Of a stretch of DNA of 64,000 nt, positions 7,581 to 18,635 are shown piece by piece. The position numbers and the translations under genes are program-made. The DNA comes from an uncultured Pelagibacteraceae bacterium (GTDB lineage Bacteria > Pseudomonadota > Alphaproteobacteria > Pelagibacterales > Pelagibacteraceae). Location of the stretch: contig CACMMN010000004.1 in the NCBI GenBank assembly GCA_902614905.1, positions 32,627-96,626 on the forward strand, read 5' to 3'. A model generated the notes under the pieces. It was not told the DNA's origin and searched no databases. It saw only the letters and a program-made list of their open reading frames with translations. The first letter of the stretch is position 1. Every line of letters begins with the position of its first letter.

Positions 7581-7595
7581 TGATAACTATTATCA
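7581..7595 (+). repeat. Small inverted repeat after tRNA-Asp (possible 3' end signal)
   Basis: TGATAA-CTA-TTATCA forms a perfect 6-bp stem with a 3-nt loop, 3 nt after the tRNA-Asp CCA. No T-run follows, so it is not a convincing intrinsic terminator, but it could mark the 3' end of the tRNA precursor. The rest of the 104-nt gap before nuoA holds an A+T-rich TATATA stretch (about 7671-7676) that could be part of a nuo promoter; no good -35 was seen. Confidence 0.25.
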
Positions 7596-7681
7596 ATTAA
7601 CGAAATCTTATAGCAAATAAGCCAATAAAAACGTGACGTAACTGCACTTTCAATTAGCATAAAAAATTATATATAAATGAT

Positions 7682-8050
7682 ATGTCTTTAGAATTTTTAA
7701 ATAATTATTTAACTATAATAATTTTTTTAACCATTGCTATATTACTTAGCTTGGGTTTTGTTGTACTTAATTTTGCTTTATCACCAAAAAATCCTGATCC
7801 AGAAAAGCTATCTGCTTATGAGTGTGGTTTTGAACCATTTAACGACTCTAGAATGGAATTTGATATAAGATTTTATCTTGTAGCAATTCTATTCATTATT
7901 TTTGATTTAGAAATAGCATTTCTTTTTCCTTGGGCAATAACTTTAGGCAACATAGGTTATTTTGGTTTCTTTTCCATGATGTTATTTTTATTTATTTTAA
8001 CTATTGGTTTTATTTATGAATGGAAGAAAGGCGCATTAGATTGGGAATAA
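7682..8050 (+). CDS. nuoA: NADH-quinone oxidoreductase subunit A
   Basis: NuoA is a small membrane-arm subunit of respiratory complex I. The 122-residue protein has three hydrophobic segments (about 9-31, 62-82 and 90-112). It has the conserved loop [21 protein letters not shown], whose cysteine and acidic residues lie near the quinone-site entrance. Length and motifs match the family. It is first in the complete nuoA-N order and is 1 nt from nuoB. A 104-nt upstream gap after tRNA-Asp is the only place for the nuo promoter. Confidence 0.97.
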   Translation: MSLEFLNNYLTIIIFLTIAILLSLGFVVLNFALSPKNPDPEKLSAYECGFEPFNDSRMEFDIRFYLVAILFIIFDLEIAFLFPWAITLGNIGYFGFFSMMLFLFILTIGFIYEWKKGALDWE

Positions 8051-8051
8051 T

Positions 8052-8573
8052 ATGAATTTAGTAGATAGAGAAAAACAAATACCTGAGGAGTTTAAAGATC
8101 TTGCAAAAGAATTTGCAGACAAAGGTTTTATCACTACATCAATGGATAATTTGATTAATTGGGCTCGATCAGGATCATTACATTGGATGACATTTGGTCT
8201 TGCATGTTGCGCTGTGGAAATGATGCAAACATCTATGCCAAGATACGATCTAGAGAGATTTGGAGCAGCACCTAGAGCATCACCCAGGCAATCTGATGTA
8301 ATGATTGTAGCAGGAACATTAACAAATAAAATGGCACCAGCTTTAAGAAAAGTTTATGATCAAATGCCGGAACCTAGATATGTAATATCTATGGGTAGCT
8401 GCGCAAATGGAGGTGGTTACTATCATTACTCTTACTCGGTTGTTAGAGGTTGTGACAGAATAGTTCCGGTCGATGTTTATGTGCCTGGTTGCCCACCTTC
8501 GGCTGAAGCATTGTTATACGGAATATTGCAACTACAGAAAAAAATAAGGAATCGTGGATCTTTACAAAGATAA
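8052..8573 (+). CDS. nuoB: NADH-quinone oxidoreductase subunit B (N2 iron-sulfur subunit)
   Basis: NuoB holds 4Fe-4S cluster N2, which passes electrons to quinone. The 173-residue protein shows the paired cysteines in [10 protein letters not shown] (Cys52-Cys53), [20 protein letters not shown], and [16 protein letters not shown], giving the four expected ligands. It carries no membrane segment, as expected for the peripheral arm junction. It sits 1 nt after nuoA and 1 nt before the preferred nuoC start. Confidence 0.98.
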   Translation: MNLVDREKQIPEEFKDLAKEFADKGFITTSMDNLINWARSGSLHWMTFGLACCAVEMMQTSMPRYDLERFGAAPRASPRQSDVMIVAGTLTNKMAPALRKVYDQMPEPRYVISMGSCANGGGYYHYSYSVVRGCDRIVPVDVYVPGCPPSAEALLYGILQLQKKIRNRGSLQR

Positions 8574-8574
8574 A

Positions 8575-9168
8575 ATGTCATTATCAAACTTAGAAAAAAA
8601 AATTAATTCTGAACTAACAACAAAAATTAATTCATCAAGAATTAATCATGATCAACTCGAAATTCAGATAAATAAAGAGTCGCTATTAGATGTTGTAATT
8701 TTTTTAAAGAAAAATAATTCAACTAAATTTAAGCAACTAATAGATATTACGGCAGTAGATTATATTGGGAGTGAAAATAGGTTTAAAATGATTTATTTAT
8801 TTTTAAGTCACGAATATAATCTAAGAATTAATTTATATTTTAATATAAATGAAAACGAAATGGTAAATTCTCTTACGAAAGTTTATCCTTCTGCTAATTG
8901 GATGGAAAGAGAAGTTTTTGATATGTATGGTATTAAATTTAATGATCATCCAGATCTCAGAAGAATACTTACAGATTATGGTTTTTCTGGACATCCTTTA
9001 AGGAAAGATTTTCCTATAACTGGTCATTCAGAGGTTAGATACAGTGAGGAAAAGAAAAAAGTTATTTACGAGCCAGTAAAACTTGAACAAAATTATAGAA
9101 ATTTTGATTACGCAAGTCCTTGGGAAGGAACAGAATATATTAAAGAAGTGCAAAAAAAAAATGACTAA
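8575..9168 (+). CDS. nuoC: NADH-quinone oxidoreductase subunit C
   Basis: NuoC is the 30-kDa-type peripheral subunit that contacts NuoB and NuoD near the quinone site. The protein contains the family signature region [20 protein letters not shown] followed by [21 protein letters not shown]. It ends with a conserved tail including [10 protein letters not shown] prefer the ATG at 8575 (197 residues), directly after the nuoB stop; an in-frame GTG at 8554 would add seven residues and overlap nuoB. The gene is separate from nuoD, unlike the E. coli nuoCD fusion, and overlaps the nuoD start by 8 nt. Confidence 0.95.
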   Translation: MSLSNLEKKINSELTTKINSSRINHDQLEIQINKESLLDVVIFLKKNNSTKFKQLIDITAVDYIGSENRFKMIYLFLSHEYNLRINLYFNINENEMVNSLTKVYPSANWMEREVFDMYGIKFNDHPDLRRILTDYGFSGHPLRKDFPITGHSEVRYSEEKKKVIYEPVKLEQNYRNFDYASPWEGTEYIKEVQKKND

Positions 9169-10336
9169 AGAAAAAAAAACTCTTAACTTAAATTTTGGAC
9201 CCCAGCACCCTGCTGCGCATGGTGTTTTAAGATTAATATTAGAATTGGATGGTGAAATAGTTGAAAAAGCAGATCCACACATAGGTTTATTACACAGAGG
9301 TACTGAAAAATTAATTGAAAACAAAACTTACTCACAAGCTATACCTTATTTCGATCGACTTGATTATGTTGCACCTATGAATCAAGAGCATGCATTTGCT
9401 CTTGCAATTGAAAGAATTATGAATGTTGAAGTTCCAATTAGAGGACAATATATAAGAGTAATTTTTTGCGAAATTGGTAGAATTTTAAGTCATATTTTAA
9501 ATATTACTACACAAGCATTAGATGTTGGAGCTTTAACACCTTCTCTTTGGGGATTTGAAGAAAGAGAAAAATTAATGGGTTTTTATGAAAGAGTATCTGG
9601 TTCGAGACTACATGCTAATTATTTTAGACCAGGTGGTGTACATAAAGATTTACCAAGAGGTTTAGAAAAAGATATTTTAGACTTTTGTAAAACATTTCCA
9701 AAAATAATTGATGATTTAGAAATATTGTTGACAGATAACAGAATATTTAAACAAAGAAACGTTGATATTGGAATTGTGTCTAAAGAAGATGCATTAAATT
9801 ACTCTTTTTCAGGAGTAATGCTAAGAGGTTCAGGAATACCTTGGGATTTAAGAAAATCACAACCTTATGATTGTTATGAACAAATAGATTTTAAAATTCC
9901 GATTGGAAAGAATGGAGACTGTTACGATAGATATTTGTGTAGAATTGAAGAAATGAGAGAAAGTGTAAAAATTATTGAACAATGTTTAAAAAATCTCCCC
10001 AAAGGTCCAGTTAAATCTATGGATAACAAACTTACGCCTCCACCAAAAAAAGAGATTAAACAATCAATGGAGGCTTTAATACACCATTTTAAATTGTTTA
10101 CAGAGGGATATAGAGTTAAAAAAGATGAAATTTATACTGCTGTTGAGGCACCTAAAGGTGAGTTTGGTGTTTATTTAATTTCAGATGGAACTAACAGACC
10201 TTATAAATGTAAAATTAGAGCACCAGGTTTTTCCCATCTGCAAGCAATGGATTACTTAATTAAAGGACACATGTTAGCTGATGTACCAGCTGTGCTAGGT
10301 TCCTTAGATATAGTTTTTGGAGAGATTGATCGATGA
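9161..10336 (+). CDS. nuoD: NADH-quinone oxidoreductase subunit D
   Basis: NuoD is the 49-kDa-type subunit that lines the quinone-binding cavity and is related to [NiFe]-hydrogenase large subunits. From the ATG at 9161 the 391-residue protein begins [20 protein letters not shown], matching family N-termini. The same frame is open back to 9083, but those 26 codons lie inside nuoC and do not resemble NuoD. Key stretches include [24 protein letters not shown] and [16 protein letters not shown], and the C-terminus [16 protein letters not shown] is typical. It overlaps nuoC by 8 nt and nuoE by 4 nt. Confidence 0.97.
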   Translation: MTKEKKTLNLNFGPQHPAAHGVLRLILELDGEIVEKADPHIGLLHRGTEKLIENKTYSQAIPYFDRLDYVAPMNQEHAFALAIERIMNVEVPIRGQYIRVIFCEIGRILSHILNITTQALDVGALTPSLWGFEEREKLMGFYERVSGSRLHANYFRPGGVHKDLPRGLEKDILDFCKTFPKIIDDLEILLTDNRIFKQRNVDIGIVSKEDALNYSFSGVMLRGSGIPWDLRKSQPYDCYEQIDFKIPIGKNGDCYDRYLCRIEEMRESVKIIEQCLKNLPKGPVKSMDNKLTPPPKKEIKQSMEALIHHFKLFTEGYRVKKDEIYTAVEAPKGEFGVYLISDGTNRPYKCKIRAPGFSHLQAMDYLIKGHMLADVPAVLGSLDIVFGEIDR

Positions 10337-10941
10337 GTTTAAAAAAAGTTTCTAAAGAGCAACCACATAAATTTGAATTTAGTGAAGAGAATTTGAATTT
10401 AGCAAAAAAAATAGTTTTAAATTATCCAACTGGAAAAAAGAAGAGCGCAGTTATGGCGCTGCTTTATTTAGCGCAAAAACAAAATAATAACTGGATACCT
10501 TTAGCGGCTATGAAATACATAGCTAAATATTTAGATATTTCTTACATAAATGTTTATGAGGTTGCAACCTTTTATTCAATGTACAATTTGAGTCCAGTTG
10601 GAAAATATTTTATACAAATTTGTACAACAACACCATGCATGATAAGAGGAGCGTATAAACTTGTTGATGTTTGTAAAAAAAATATTTCTGAAAAAGAAAA
10701 TGAATCCCCTGGCAAAAAAAATTGCTCTTGGACTGAGGTTGAGTGTTTAGGTGCCTGCATAAGTGCTCCAATGGCTCAAATTAACGAAGATTATTATGAA
10801 GACTTAAATGTAAAACAGTTTGAAAGTATAGTTAAAGATATTTTAAAAGATGTAAAACCTAAACCAGGTTCATATCGTGGAAGAGTAAATTCAGAACCTG
10901 AAAAAAACAGACAAACTCTACTGGAAATTAAGAATGCTTGA
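10333..10941 (+). CDS. nuoE: NADH-quinone oxidoreductase subunit E (24-kDa-type 2Fe-2S)
   Basis: NuoE carries the N1a 2Fe-2S cluster in the NADH-dehydrogenase tip of complex I. The 202-residue protein has the thioredoxin-like ferredoxin fold. Its four ligands are in [11 protein letters not shown] and [15 protein letters not shown], and the family element [19 protein letters not shown] precedes them. A charged C-terminal tail (about residues 175-202, [20 protein letters not shown]) is as seen in alphaproteobacteria. It overlaps nuoD by 4 nt and nuoF by 8 nt. Confidence 0.97.
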   Translation: MSLKKVSKEQPHKFEFSEENLNLAKKIVLNYPTGKKKSAVMALLYLAQKQNNNWIPLAAMKYIAKYLDISYINVYEVATFYSMYNLSPVGKYFIQICTTTPCMIRGAYKLVDVCKKNISEKENESPGKKNCSWTEVECLGACISAPMAQINEDYYEDLNVKQFESIVKDILKDVKPKPGSYRGRVNSEPEKNRQTLLEIKNA

Positions 10942-12277
10942 AGATAAAGATAGAATTTTTAAAAATTTATATAATGACTTGGGTGCAGACATAGATTCAG
11001 CAAAAAATAGGGGTGATTGGTCTAATACAAAAGAAATTTGCTCTAAAGGACGAGATTGGATTATCGAAGAAGTAAAAAAATCAGAGTTAAGGGGTAGAGG
11101 TGGAGCGGGTTTTCCAACTGGCTTAAAGTGGTCCTTCGCACCAAAAAAAGTTGGAGCTAAACCTCATTATCTAGTGATAAATGCAGATGAGTCTGAGCCT
11201 GGCACATGTAAAGATAGAGATATTTTGAGATTTGAACCTCATAAACTTATTGAGGGTTGTTTAATTGCATCATACGCAGTCAACGCTCACAAATGTTACA
11301 TTTATTTGAGAGGAGAATATTATAATGAAGGTTTAAAACTTCAAAAAGCAATTGATGAAGCTTACAAAGCTAATCTAATTGGAAAAAACTCATCAGGTAC
11401 TGGGTGGGAACTTGATATTTATATACACTATGGTGCAGGTGCATATATCTGTGGTGAAGAAACTGCTCTTTTAGAGAGCATTGAAGGTAATAAAGGACAA
11501 CCAAGGTTAAAACCACCTTTTCCAGCTATCGTAGGACTATATGGATGTCCCACAATCATAAATAACGTCGAGACTATAGCGGTAGTACCTACAATATTAA
11601 GAAAAGGATCAAAATGGTTTGCATCTTTGGGTAAACCAAAAAATACTGGAACTAAAATATTTTGCATTTCAGGAAATGTTAACAGTCCATGTAACGTTGA
11701 GGAAGAGATGGGTATTAAATTAAAAGATTTAATAGAAAAACATGCTGGTGGAGTTGTTGGGGGATGGGATAATTTACAAGCTGTTATTCCAGGAGGTTCA
11801 TCTATGCCAATGTTAAGCAAAGAAATAAGTGAAAATATAACTATGGACTTTGACTCACTTGTGGAAAATAACAGTGGTTTAGGAACAGCAGGAATAATTG
11901 TTATAAATAAAGATCAAGACATTATTAAATGTATGGCTAGAATAGCTAGATTTTATAAACATGAAAGTTGCGGACAATGCACACCATGCAGAGAAGGCTC
12001 AGGTTGGATGTGGAGAATTTTGGAAAGGATGGCAAAGGGAGAAGCTTCAAAAGATGAGGTTAACATGCTTTCTGATGTCACCAAACAAATCGAAGGTCAT
12101 ACTATTTGTGCGTTTGGAGAAGGATCAGCCTGGCCAGTACAAGGTTTACTGAGACATTTCAAAAAAGAAATTATCGAGAGAAATAATTTTGATCCATTAG
12201 TTAAAAATAGTAAAAATATTCCATATTTAATTGACCAACATATATTAGAGGAAGATATTAAAAATGTTAAAAGTTAA
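10934..12277 (+). CDS. nuoF: NADH-quinone oxidoreductase subunit F (FMN/NADH-binding)
   Basis: NuoF oxidises NADH through FMN and passes electrons to cluster N3. The 447-residue protein has the FMN-binding loop [16 protein letters not shown] and the NADH-site region [14 protein letters not shown]. The second nucleotide-loop region [19 protein letters not shown] follows, and the 4Fe-4S motif [14 protein letters not shown] is paired with the distal cysteine in [16 protein letters not shown]. All are intact. The ATG at 10934 overlaps nuoE by 8 nt and the gene overlaps nuoG by 14 nt. Confidence 0.98.
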   Translation: MLEDKDRIFKNLYNDLGADIDSAKNRGDWSNTKEICSKGRDWIIEEVKKSELRGRGGAGFPTGLKWSFAPKKVGAKPHYLVINADESEPGTCKDRDILRFEPHKLIEGCLIASYAVNAHKCYIYLRGEYYNEGLKLQKAIDEAYKANLIGKNSSGTGWELDIYIHYGAGAYICGEETALLESIEGNKGQPRLKPPFPAIVGLYGCPTIINNVETIAVVPTILRKGSKWFASLGKPKNTGTKIFCISGNVNSPCNVEEEMGIKLKDLIEKHAGGVVGGWDNLQAVIPGGSSMPMLSKEISENITMDFDSLVENNSGLGTAGIIVINKDQDIIKCMARIARFYKHESCGQCTPCREGSGWMWRILERMAKGEASKDEVNMLSDVTKQIEGHTICAFGEGSAWPVQGLLRHFKKEIIERNNFDPLVKNSKNIPYLIDQHILEEDIKNVKS

Positions 12278-14285
12278 AGTTAATGACATTGATATTGAGG
12301 TAGAGGAAGGTCTAACAGTTTTACAAGCTTGTGAAATAGCAGGAGCGGAGATACCTAGGTTCTGTTATCACGAAAAACTATCAATTGCCGGTAATTGTAG
12401 AATGTGCTTGGTTGAAATTGAAAAATCAAAAAAACCAGTTGCATCATGCGCAATGCCAGTTGCAGATGGAATGAACATCAAAACAAATACAAAACTAGTC
12501 GAAAAGGCTAGAAAAGGAGTAATGGAATTTCTTTTAGCAAATCATCCTTTAGATTGTCCCGTCTGCGACCAAGGTGGAGAATGTGACTTACAAGATCAAT
12601 CAATGTTTTATGGAATTGATAAATCAAGATTTAAGGAAAATAAAAGATTTGTACCAGAAAAATATATGGGGCCACTAATAAAAACTCAGATGACTAGATG
12701 TATACATTGTACAAGGTGTGTAAGATTTGCAACTGAGGTTGCTGGAGTGCCAGAAATTGGTGCTATTGGCAGAGGCGAAGATATGCAAATAACAACTTAT
12801 TTAGAAAAGGCAATGAAGTCTGAACTATCAGCAAATGTTATTGATTTATGTCCAGTTGGAGCACTTACCTCTAAACCTTATGTATTTGAAGCAAGACCTT
12901 GGGAGTTAAAAAAAACTGAAACTGTAGACGTTATGGATGCAGTAGGTTCCAATATACGTGTTGATACTTATGGATGGGAAGTAAAAAGAATTTTGCCAAA
13001 AATAAATGAAGATATTAATGAAGAATGGATTTCGGATAAGACTAGATATGCATGCGATGGTTTGAAGTATCAGAGATTAGATGCTCCTTATATTAAAAAA
13101 GACAATAGTTTTAAAAAAATTAGTTGGCAAGATGCACTTCAAATTTTAAAAGATAAAATAAATGTAACAAAACCTGAAAAAATAGCAGGTTTAACTGGTG
13201 ATCTTACAAATATGGAAACATTGTTTGCGTGTAAAGAATTGTTTCATAAAGTTCTAAAATCTAAAAATTTAGAGTCTAGAGAAAAAAATATTTATATAAA
13301 TTTAAATGATAGAAAAAACTACCTTTTTAACTCTGAAATCAAAGGTATTGAAAAAAGTGATTTGATTTTATTAATTGGTACAAATCCAAGATATGAAGCC
13401 ACAATGCTGAACACTAGAATTAGAAAGTCTTTTTTAAAAAATAATACAGAAATTTTTTCTTTAGAGAATTTAGGAGATCTTACGTACAATTATAAAGTAC
13501 TTTCAAATACGACAGAGGAAATAAAAAAAATTATCGAAAATAATTGTGATATCTCAAGTAAAATCAAAAATGCAAAATACCCTTTAGTAATATTTGGTGA
13601 GTCTGCTCTTACATTGAATTCATCTAAATATATGTTTGAAGGTTTTAAAAAATTTCTACATGAAAATAATAAAATCACCGAGGAATGGAATTCACTAAAT
13701 ATTCTTAATACTAATGCTTCAGCTGTTGGTTCATATGACCTAGATATAGTTTGTAAAACAAATGAAACATTAGAAAAAATAAACAAAAACTTTTTTGAAA
13801 TAATATTTTTAATTGGTCAAGATAATGTCTCAATAAATAAAAAAAATGAATTTATTGTTTATGTAGGAAGTCATGGAGACAAAGGTGCTGAAATAGCTGA
13901 TCTTGTGCTTCCAGGTGCTGCGTTTACAGAACAAAATGGATTTTTTACAAATTTAGAGGGAAAGTTGCAGATGGCATTTAAAGCTTCTTACCCTCCTGGT
14001 GAAGCAAAGGAAGATTGGGTTATAATTAATGAAATATCTAAATTAATTGATGGAAATGGTTTGTTTAAAGATAAAAATGAACTTTTGACTGCAATGAACA
14101 GTTATATTAACTCAAATAAAAAAAACGAATTTTCAAACTTATTCAAAGAAGAATATATAAATGAAAAGATTTTAACTTTGCCTATAGATTATTATCATTC
14201 AAATGTTATTGCTAGATCATCAAAAACTATGAATGAATGTAGAAATATTAGATCTAAATTAAAAAAAACAGGTACAGAAGGATAA
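12264..14285 (+). CDS. nuoG: NADH-quinone oxidoreductase subunit G
   Basis: NuoG is the largest peripheral subunit and carries three iron-sulfur clusters. The N-terminal 2Fe-2S ferredoxin domain shows [20 protein letters not shown]. The His/Cys-ligated cluster region has [18 protein letters not shown], and a further 4Fe-4S domain is in [10 protein letters not shown] followed by [10 protein letters not shown]. The C-terminal part (about 220-673) is the cluster-less molybdopterin-oxidoreductase-like domain, with [14 protein letters not shown] near its end. At 673 residues it is the short mitochondrial-like form typical of alphaproteobacteria. Confidence 0.97.
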   Translation: MLKVKVNDIDIEVEEGLTVLQACEIAGAEIPRFCYHEKLSIAGNCRMCLVEIEKSKKPVASCAMPVADGMNIKTNTKLVEKARKGVMEFLLANHPLDCPVCDQGGECDLQDQSMFYGIDKSRFKENKRFVPEKYMGPLIKTQMTRCIHCTRCVRFATEVAGVPEIGAIGRGEDMQITTYLEKAMKSELSANVIDLCPVGALTSKPYVFEARPWELKKTETVDVMDAVGSNIRVDTYGWEVKRILPKINEDINEEWISDKTRYACDGLKYQRLDAPYIKKDNSFKKISWQDALQILKDKINVTKPEKIAGLTGDLTNMETLFACKELFHKVLKSKNLESREKNIYINLNDRKNYLFNSEIKGIEKSDLILLIGTNPRYEATMLNTRIRKSFLKNNTEIFSLENLGDLTYNYKVLSNTTEEIKKIIENNCDISSKIKNAKYPLVIFGESALTLNSSKYMFEGFKKFLHENNKITEEWNSLNILNTNASAVGSYDLDIVCKTNETLEKINKNFFEIIFLIGQDNVSINKKNEFIVYVGSHGDKGAEIADLVLPGAAFTEQNGFFTNLEGKLQMAFKASYPPGEAKEDWVIINEISKLIDGNGLFKDKNELLTAMNSYINSNKKNEFSNLFKEEYINEKILTLPIDYYHSNVIARSSKTMNECRNIRSKLKKTGTEG

Positions 14286-14286
14286 A

Positions 14287-15285
14287 GTGGAGTATTTAAA
14301 TATTTTATTTTCAGAGACTTACAAAATTTTATTTCTCTTGTTACCAGTTTTGGTCTCAGTCGCCATGATAGTATGGTTAGATAGACGTATTTGGGCTTTT
14401 GTTCAGAAAAGAAAAGGACCAAACGTTGTTGGACCTTTTGGATTACTTCAATCTTTAGCGGATGCTTTAAAATACATATTTAAAGAAATAATAATTCCTG
14501 CAAGCTCAAACAAAATTATTTTTATTCTTGCTCCCATAGTTACAATGACACTTGCTTTAGTGGCTTGGGCAGTAATTCCATTTAGTGAAGATTTTGTGCT
14601 AGCAGACATTAATGTTGGAATATTATATATTTTTGCAATCTCATCGTTAGGTGTTTATGGTATTATAATGGGAGGTTGGGCCTCAAACTCAAAATATCCT
14701 TTTTTAGGCTCGATTAGATCTGCTGCACAAATGGTTTCTTATGAAGTTTCAATAGGTGTAATAATAATAAATGTTTTGCTATGTGTAGGTTCTTTAAATT
14801 TAGGTGACATTGTTTTAGCTCAAGAAAACATATGGTTTGTGGTTCCGCTTTTTCCTATGTTTGTAATTTTTTTTATTTCTGCGTTAGCAGAGACAAATCG
14901 ACCACCATTTGATTTGCCCGAAGCAGAGGCAGAATTAGTATCTGGATACCAAACAGAATATTCAGGAATGATGTATGCAATGTTTTGGTTAGGTGAATAT
15001 GCAAATATTTTATTAATGTGTGCATTAGGTTCTATATTGTTTTTAGGTGGTTGGCTCTCTCCTTTAGATATTTTTCCCTTTACAATGGTACCAGATCCAC
15101 TGTGGCTAGTTATAAAAATACTTTTTTTATTTATTTTATTTGCTTTAGTTAAAGCTATTGTGCCAAGATATAGATATGATCAATTGATGAGACTAGGATG
15201 GAAAGTATTTTTACCAATTTCGTTAATTTGGGTTGTTTTAACTTCTGGCTACTTATTGTATTTTGATCTGTTACCAAAAAGCTAA
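14287..15285 (+). CDS. nuoH: NADH-quinone oxidoreductase subunit H
   Basis: NuoH is the multi-span membrane subunit that forms the quinone-access channel at the base of the peripheral arm. The 332-residue protein has eight or so hydrophobic helices. It has the conserved loops [40 protein letters not shown] and [21 protein letters not shown] start at 14287, 1 nt after the nuoG stop, gives [16 protein letters not shown], a normal N-terminus. It lies 2 nt before nuoI. Confidence 0.97.
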   Translation: MEYLNILFSETYKILFLLLPVLVSVAMIVWLDRRIWAFVQKRKGPNVVGPFGLLQSLADALKYIFKEIIIPASSNKIIFILAPIVTMTLALVAWAVIPFSEDFVLADINVGILYIFAISSLGVYGIIMGGWASNSKYPFLGSIRSAAQMVSYEVSIGVIIINVLLCVGSLNLGDIVLAQENIWFVVPLFPMFVIFFISALAETNRPPFDLPEAEAELVSGYQTEYSGMMYAMFWLGEYANILLMCALGSILFLGGWLSPLDIFPFTMVPDPLWLVIKILFLFILFALVKAIVPRYRYDQLMRLGWKVFLPISLIWVVLTSGYLLYFDLLPKS

Positions 15286-15287
15286 TT

Positions 15288-15773
15288 ATGAAAATATCAA
15301 GATTTATAAAAACTGTTTTTATGTTTGACTTTTTAAGAGGTTTAATGATCGCAATAAAAGAAATGTTTAAAACAAAAAAAACTATCAACTACCCATTTGA
15401 AAAGGGCAAAATAAGCCCAAGGTTTAGAGGAGAGCACGCATTAAGAAGATATCCTAATGGAGAAGAAAGATGTATCGCATGTAAGTTATGTGAAGCTGTT
15501 TGTCCAGCGCAAGCAATTACAATAGAATCTAGTGAAAGAGAAGATGGTAGCAGAAAAACTACTAGATATGATATCGATATGTTAAAGTGTATTTATTGTG
15601 GTTTATGCGAAGAGTCTTGTCCTGTAGATGCGATTGTGCAAGGACCAAATTTTGAGTTCGCAACAGAAACTAGAGAAGAGCTGTATTATACAAAAGAAAA
15701 ACTTCTTGAAAATGGAGATAGATGGGAAAGTGTTTTATCCGCAAATATTAAGGCAGATAATCCACATAGATAA
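15288..15773 (+). CDS. nuoI: NADH-quinone oxidoreductase subunit I (two 4Fe-4S clusters)
   Basis: NuoI holds clusters N6a and N6b on the path to NuoB. The 161-residue protein has two classic 8Fe-ferredoxin motifs, [19 protein letters not shown] and [19 protein letters not shown]. It has an N-terminal amphipathic stretch that packs on the membrane arm and the family element [19 protein letters not shown] before the first motif. It follows nuoH by 2 nt and precedes nuoJ by 8 nt, the largest spacer inside the nuo genes. Confidence 0.98.
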   Translation: MKISRFIKTVFMFDFLRGLMIAIKEMFKTKKTINYPFEKGKISPRFRGEHALRRYPNGEERCIACKLCEAVCPAQAITIESSEREDGSRKTTRYDIDMLKCIYCGLCEESCPVDAIVQGPNFEFATETREELYYTKEKLLENGDRWESVLSANIKADNPHR

Positions 15774-15781
15774 TTATTTAC

Positions 15782-16414
15782 ATGCCAGCTCACGCATTTT
15801 TTTTTTACATATTTTCATTAATTGCAATTGTATCAGCAATAATGGTAACAGCTTCAAAAAACACAGTTCACTCAGTTTTTTTTTTAATCTTAGATTTTAT
15901 TAGTATTTCTTGCTTATTCATTTTAATAGGCGCAGAATTTCTTGGAATGATAATGTTGATTGTGTATGTGGGCGCTGTAGCTGTATTGTTTTTATTTGTG
16001 GTTATGATGTTGAACGTTGCTCAGCAAAAAAACCAATGGTTTGGTGCTGCCACAGGAAGCAAACATATTCCAGTAGGAATGGTTGTAAGTTTAATAATTT
16101 TCTTTGAATTATTAATTGTTATTGGTGGATGGAAATTAAAACCTGATTTAAGTAATGACTTTATAAATCTTTCGACTACTAATATTACTAATACACATTC
16201 TATTGGCAATGTCCTTTATACTGATTATATACACTTGTTTCAATTATCCGGAATGATTTTGCTAGTTGCAATGATTGGTGCAATAGTTTTAACGTTTAGA
16301 CAACGATCTGGCTTAAAAAGACAAAGTTATATTAGGCAAATCTCAAGAGAAAAAAATGATGGAGTAGAATTAGTAGATGTTAAAAATAAAGAAGGGGTCA
16401 AAATAGATGTTTGA
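15782..16414 (+). CDS. nuoJ: NADH-quinone oxidoreductase subunit J
   Basis: NuoJ is a membrane-arm subunit whose third helix contributes to coupling. The 210-residue protein has five hydrophobic segments. Its conserved stretch [20 protein letters not shown] carries the family's pi-bulge helix pattern. The cytoplasmic tail (about residues 175-210) is charged. A T10 run at 15797-15806 near the start stays in frame. It overlaps nuoK by 8 nt. Confidence 0.95.
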   Translation: MPAHAFFFYIFSLIAIVSAIMVTASKNTVHSVFFLILDFISISCLFILIGAEFLGMIMLIVYVGAVAVLFLFVVMMLNVAQQKNQWFGAATGSKHIPVGMVVSLIIFFELLIVIGGWKLKPDLSNDFINLSTTNITNTHSIGNVLYTDYIHLFQLSGMILLVAMIGAIVLTFRQRSGLKRQSYIRQISREKNDGVELVDVKNKEGVKIDV

Positions 16415-16718
16415 TATTAGCATAGGACATTATTTAACTCTGGGTGCAGTAATTTTTACAATTGGAGTTGTTGGAATTTTTTTAAATAGAAAAAATGTAA
16501 TAGTAATTCTAATGAGCATTGAATTGATATTATTAGCAGTAAATATAAATTTAGTATCTTTTTCTATTTTTTTGAATGATTTAAGTGGTCAAATTTTTAC
16601 TCTATTTATATTAACTGTTGCAGCAGCAGAAGCTGCAATAGGTTTAGCTATAATAGTTGTTTACTATAGAAATTCAGGCACAATTAGGGTTGAGGAAATA
16701 GACAAGCTTAAAGGGTAA
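16407..16718 (+). CDS. nuoK: NADH-quinone oxidoreductase subunit K
   Basis: NuoK is a small three-helix proton-channel subunit related to MrpC. The 103-residue protein has helices at about 8-26, 31-52 and 63-88. The essential glutamates are seen as the Glu in [18 protein letters not shown] and the second in [19 protein letters not shown]. Length and motifs match the family exactly. It overlaps nuoJ by 8 nt and is 1 nt before nuoL. Confidence 0.97.
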   Translation: MFDISIGHYLTLGAVIFTIGVVGIFLNRKNVIVILMSIELILLAVNINLVSFSIFLNDLSGQIFTLFILTVAAAEAAIGLAIIVVYYRNSGTIRVEEIDKLKG

Positions 16719-16719
16719 A

Positions 16720-18633
16720 ATGGAAATTTTAATAGTTTTTCTTCCACTGTTAGCAGCAATTATCTCTGGTTTTTTTGGAAATAAATTAGGTAACAGATTT
16801 TCAGAAATTTTAACAAGTTTATTTGTTTCAATTTCTGCAATTTTTTCAATCTATATTTTTTACAATGTGATGATCAATGATTATAATTCAAATATAATTA
16901 TTTCGTCGTGGATTAGCTCTGGAACACTAGTAGTAAACTGGTCAATTAAAATTGACCCATTATCATCTGTAATGTTAGTAGTTGTTACTTTTATATCCTC
17001 GCTTGTTCACATCTATTCAATTGGATATATGCATCACGACCCTCATAAACCAAGATTTATGTCATATTTGTCTTTATTTACTTTCTCAATGTTGATGTTG
17101 GTAACGTCAGACAATTTTTTACAACTCTTTTTTGGTTGGGAGGGAGTTGGTGTATGCTCTTATTTTTTGATTGGTTTTTGGTTTAAAAAACAAAGCGCAA
17201 ATAATGCAGCAATAAAAGCTTTTATTGTTAACAGAGTAGGAGACTTTGGTTTAGCATTAGGTATTTTTTTGATATTTTATTATTTTGGCACTATCAACTT
17301 CAACGAGGTATTCAATTTAATTCCAACCCTAATATCAGAAAAAATTAATTTTCTTGGGTTTAATTTCGTTGTTATAGATTTAATTTGTATTCTATTGTTC
17401 ATTGGAGCAATGGGTAAATCAGCTCAAATTTTCCTCCACACATGGTTACCAGATGCTATGGAAGGTCCAACTCCGGTTTCCGCATTAATTCATGCAGCAA
17501 CTATGGTAACAGCTGGAGTTTTTTTAGTTGTGAGGTGTTCACCAATTTATGAGTTATCTCCATTAGGTTTAGAAATTGTTACATTAATAGGAATGTCAAC
17601 CGCATTCTTTGCAGCTACTGTAGCCTTAGTACAAAATGATATTAAAAAAATAATTGCCTATTCAACATGTAGTCAACTAGGATATATGTTTTTTGCAGCT
17701 GGAGTTGGTGCGTACAATGTAGCAATGTTTCATTTATTTACTCACGCATTTTTTAAGGCTTTATTATTTCTAGGAGCCGGTTCTGTGATCCACTCATTTC
17801 AAAATGAACAAGATATTAAAAATATGGGTGGTGTTTGGAGAAAATTGCCTTTTACATATTTAATGATGATTATAGGCACACTAGCATTAACTGGCTTTCC
17901 CTTTTTGTCAGGCTTTTATTCAAAGGATGCAATTATCGAATTTGCTTATCTTGAGAAAGGAAGTTTAAGTAATTATGCGGCAGCAATAGGTGTAATCACT
18001 GCAATTTTTACCTCAATTTATTCATGGAGATTAATATTTTTAACTTTCCACGGTAGTTTTAATAATAACAAACTAGATATAAAAGATCTACATGAATCAC
18101 CTTTAGTTATGTTGATACCACTGGTTTTATTATCTGTTGGAGCTTTATTTTCTGGAATGTTTTTTAAAGAAATATTTATTGGTGCTGAAAGTAGTCAATT
18201 ATTTTGGAAAGACTCAATAATGTTTTTAGAACCATTGAGCAAAGACCATCCGCCTTTATGGTTTTTATTACTAACCCCATCATTTGTGATTATTTCTATT
18301 CCATTTTCATATTATTTATTTCTAAAGAAAAAATTAATTATTGAGCAAATTGTAAAAATTAACTACCCATTATATGTTTTCTTGAAAAAAAAATGGTACT
18401 TCGATGAACTTTATGATTTTATATTTGTTAAATCATTTAAAAATTTAGGTAATTTTTTTTGGAGAAAAATTGATAATTTAATTATTGATAGATTTGGTCC
18501 TGATGGTATCTCTAATATCATAAAAAAATTTTCCTTATATGCGGTGAAATTCCAAAGTGGATTTATTTATCAATATGCCTTCATAATGTTGTTGGGTTTT
18601 TCAATTTTACTAACATTTTTAATTATTAAATAA
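16720..18633 (+). CDS. nuoL: NADH-quinone oxidoreductase subunit L (antiporter-like)
   Basis: NuoL is the distal proton-pumping subunit with the long lateral helix. The 637-residue protein has about 16 membrane helices. The antiporter core shows FFGWEGVGVCSYFLIGFW, HTWLPDAMEGPTPVSALIHA (channel Lys/His region) and FFKALLFLGAGSVIHS. The C-terminal part forms the lateral helix and final anchor. Its N-terminus MEILIVFLPLLAAIISGFFG is ordinary for the family. It lies 1 nt after nuoK and 2 nt before nuoM. Confidence 0.98.
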   Translation: MEILIVFLPLLAAIISGFFGNKLGNRFSEILTSLFVSISAIFSIYIFYNVMINDYNSNIIISSWISSGTLVVNWSIKIDPLSSVMLVVVTFISSLVHIYSIGYMHHDPHKPRFMSYLSLFTFSMLMLVTSDNFLQLFFGWEGVGVCSYFLIGFWFKKQSANNAAIKAFIVNRVGDFGLALGIFLIFYYFGTINFNEVFNLIPTLISEKINFLGFNFVVIDLICILLFIGAMGKSAQIFLHTWLPDAMEGPTPVSALIHAATMVTAGVFLVVRCSPIYELSPLGLEIVTLIGMSTAFFAATVALVQNDIKKIIAYSTCSQLGYMFFAAGVGAYNVAMFHLFTHAFFKALLFLGAGSVIHSFQNEQDIKNMGGVWRKLPFTYLMMIIGTLALTGFPFLSGFYSKDAIIEFAYLEKGSLSNYAAAIGVITAIFTSIYSWRLIFLTFHGSFNNNKLDIKDLHESPLVMLIPLVLLSVGALFSGMFFKEIFIGAESSQLFWKDSIMFLEPLSKDHPPLWFLLLTPSFVIISIPFSYYLFLKKKLIIEQIVKINYPLYVFLKKKWYFDELYDFIFVKSFKNLGNFFWRKIDNLIIDRFGPDGISNIIKKFSLYAVKFQSGFIYQYAFIMLLGFSILLTFLIIK

Positions 18634-18635
18634 AC

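Noticed and set aside
7581..7595. Intrinsic terminator after tRNA-Asp
   Set aside because: The 6-bp inverted repeat is real but has no GC pairs to speak of and no T-run after it, so it is listed only as a repeat.
7429..7620. 63-codon open frame across the tRNA-Val and tRNA-Asp genes
   Set aside because: It covers two well-formed tRNAs; the translation reflects tRNA sequence and is not a protein gene.
9083..9160. Upstream extension of nuoD
   Set aside because: Those 26 codons overlap the end of nuoC and encode nothing like NuoD; the ATG at 9161 matches the family start and leaves an 8-nt overlap.
11428..11820. 130-codon open frame on the minus strand inside nuoF
   Set aside because: It is a shadow of nuoF, whose cluster and FMN motifs are all in the plus frame.
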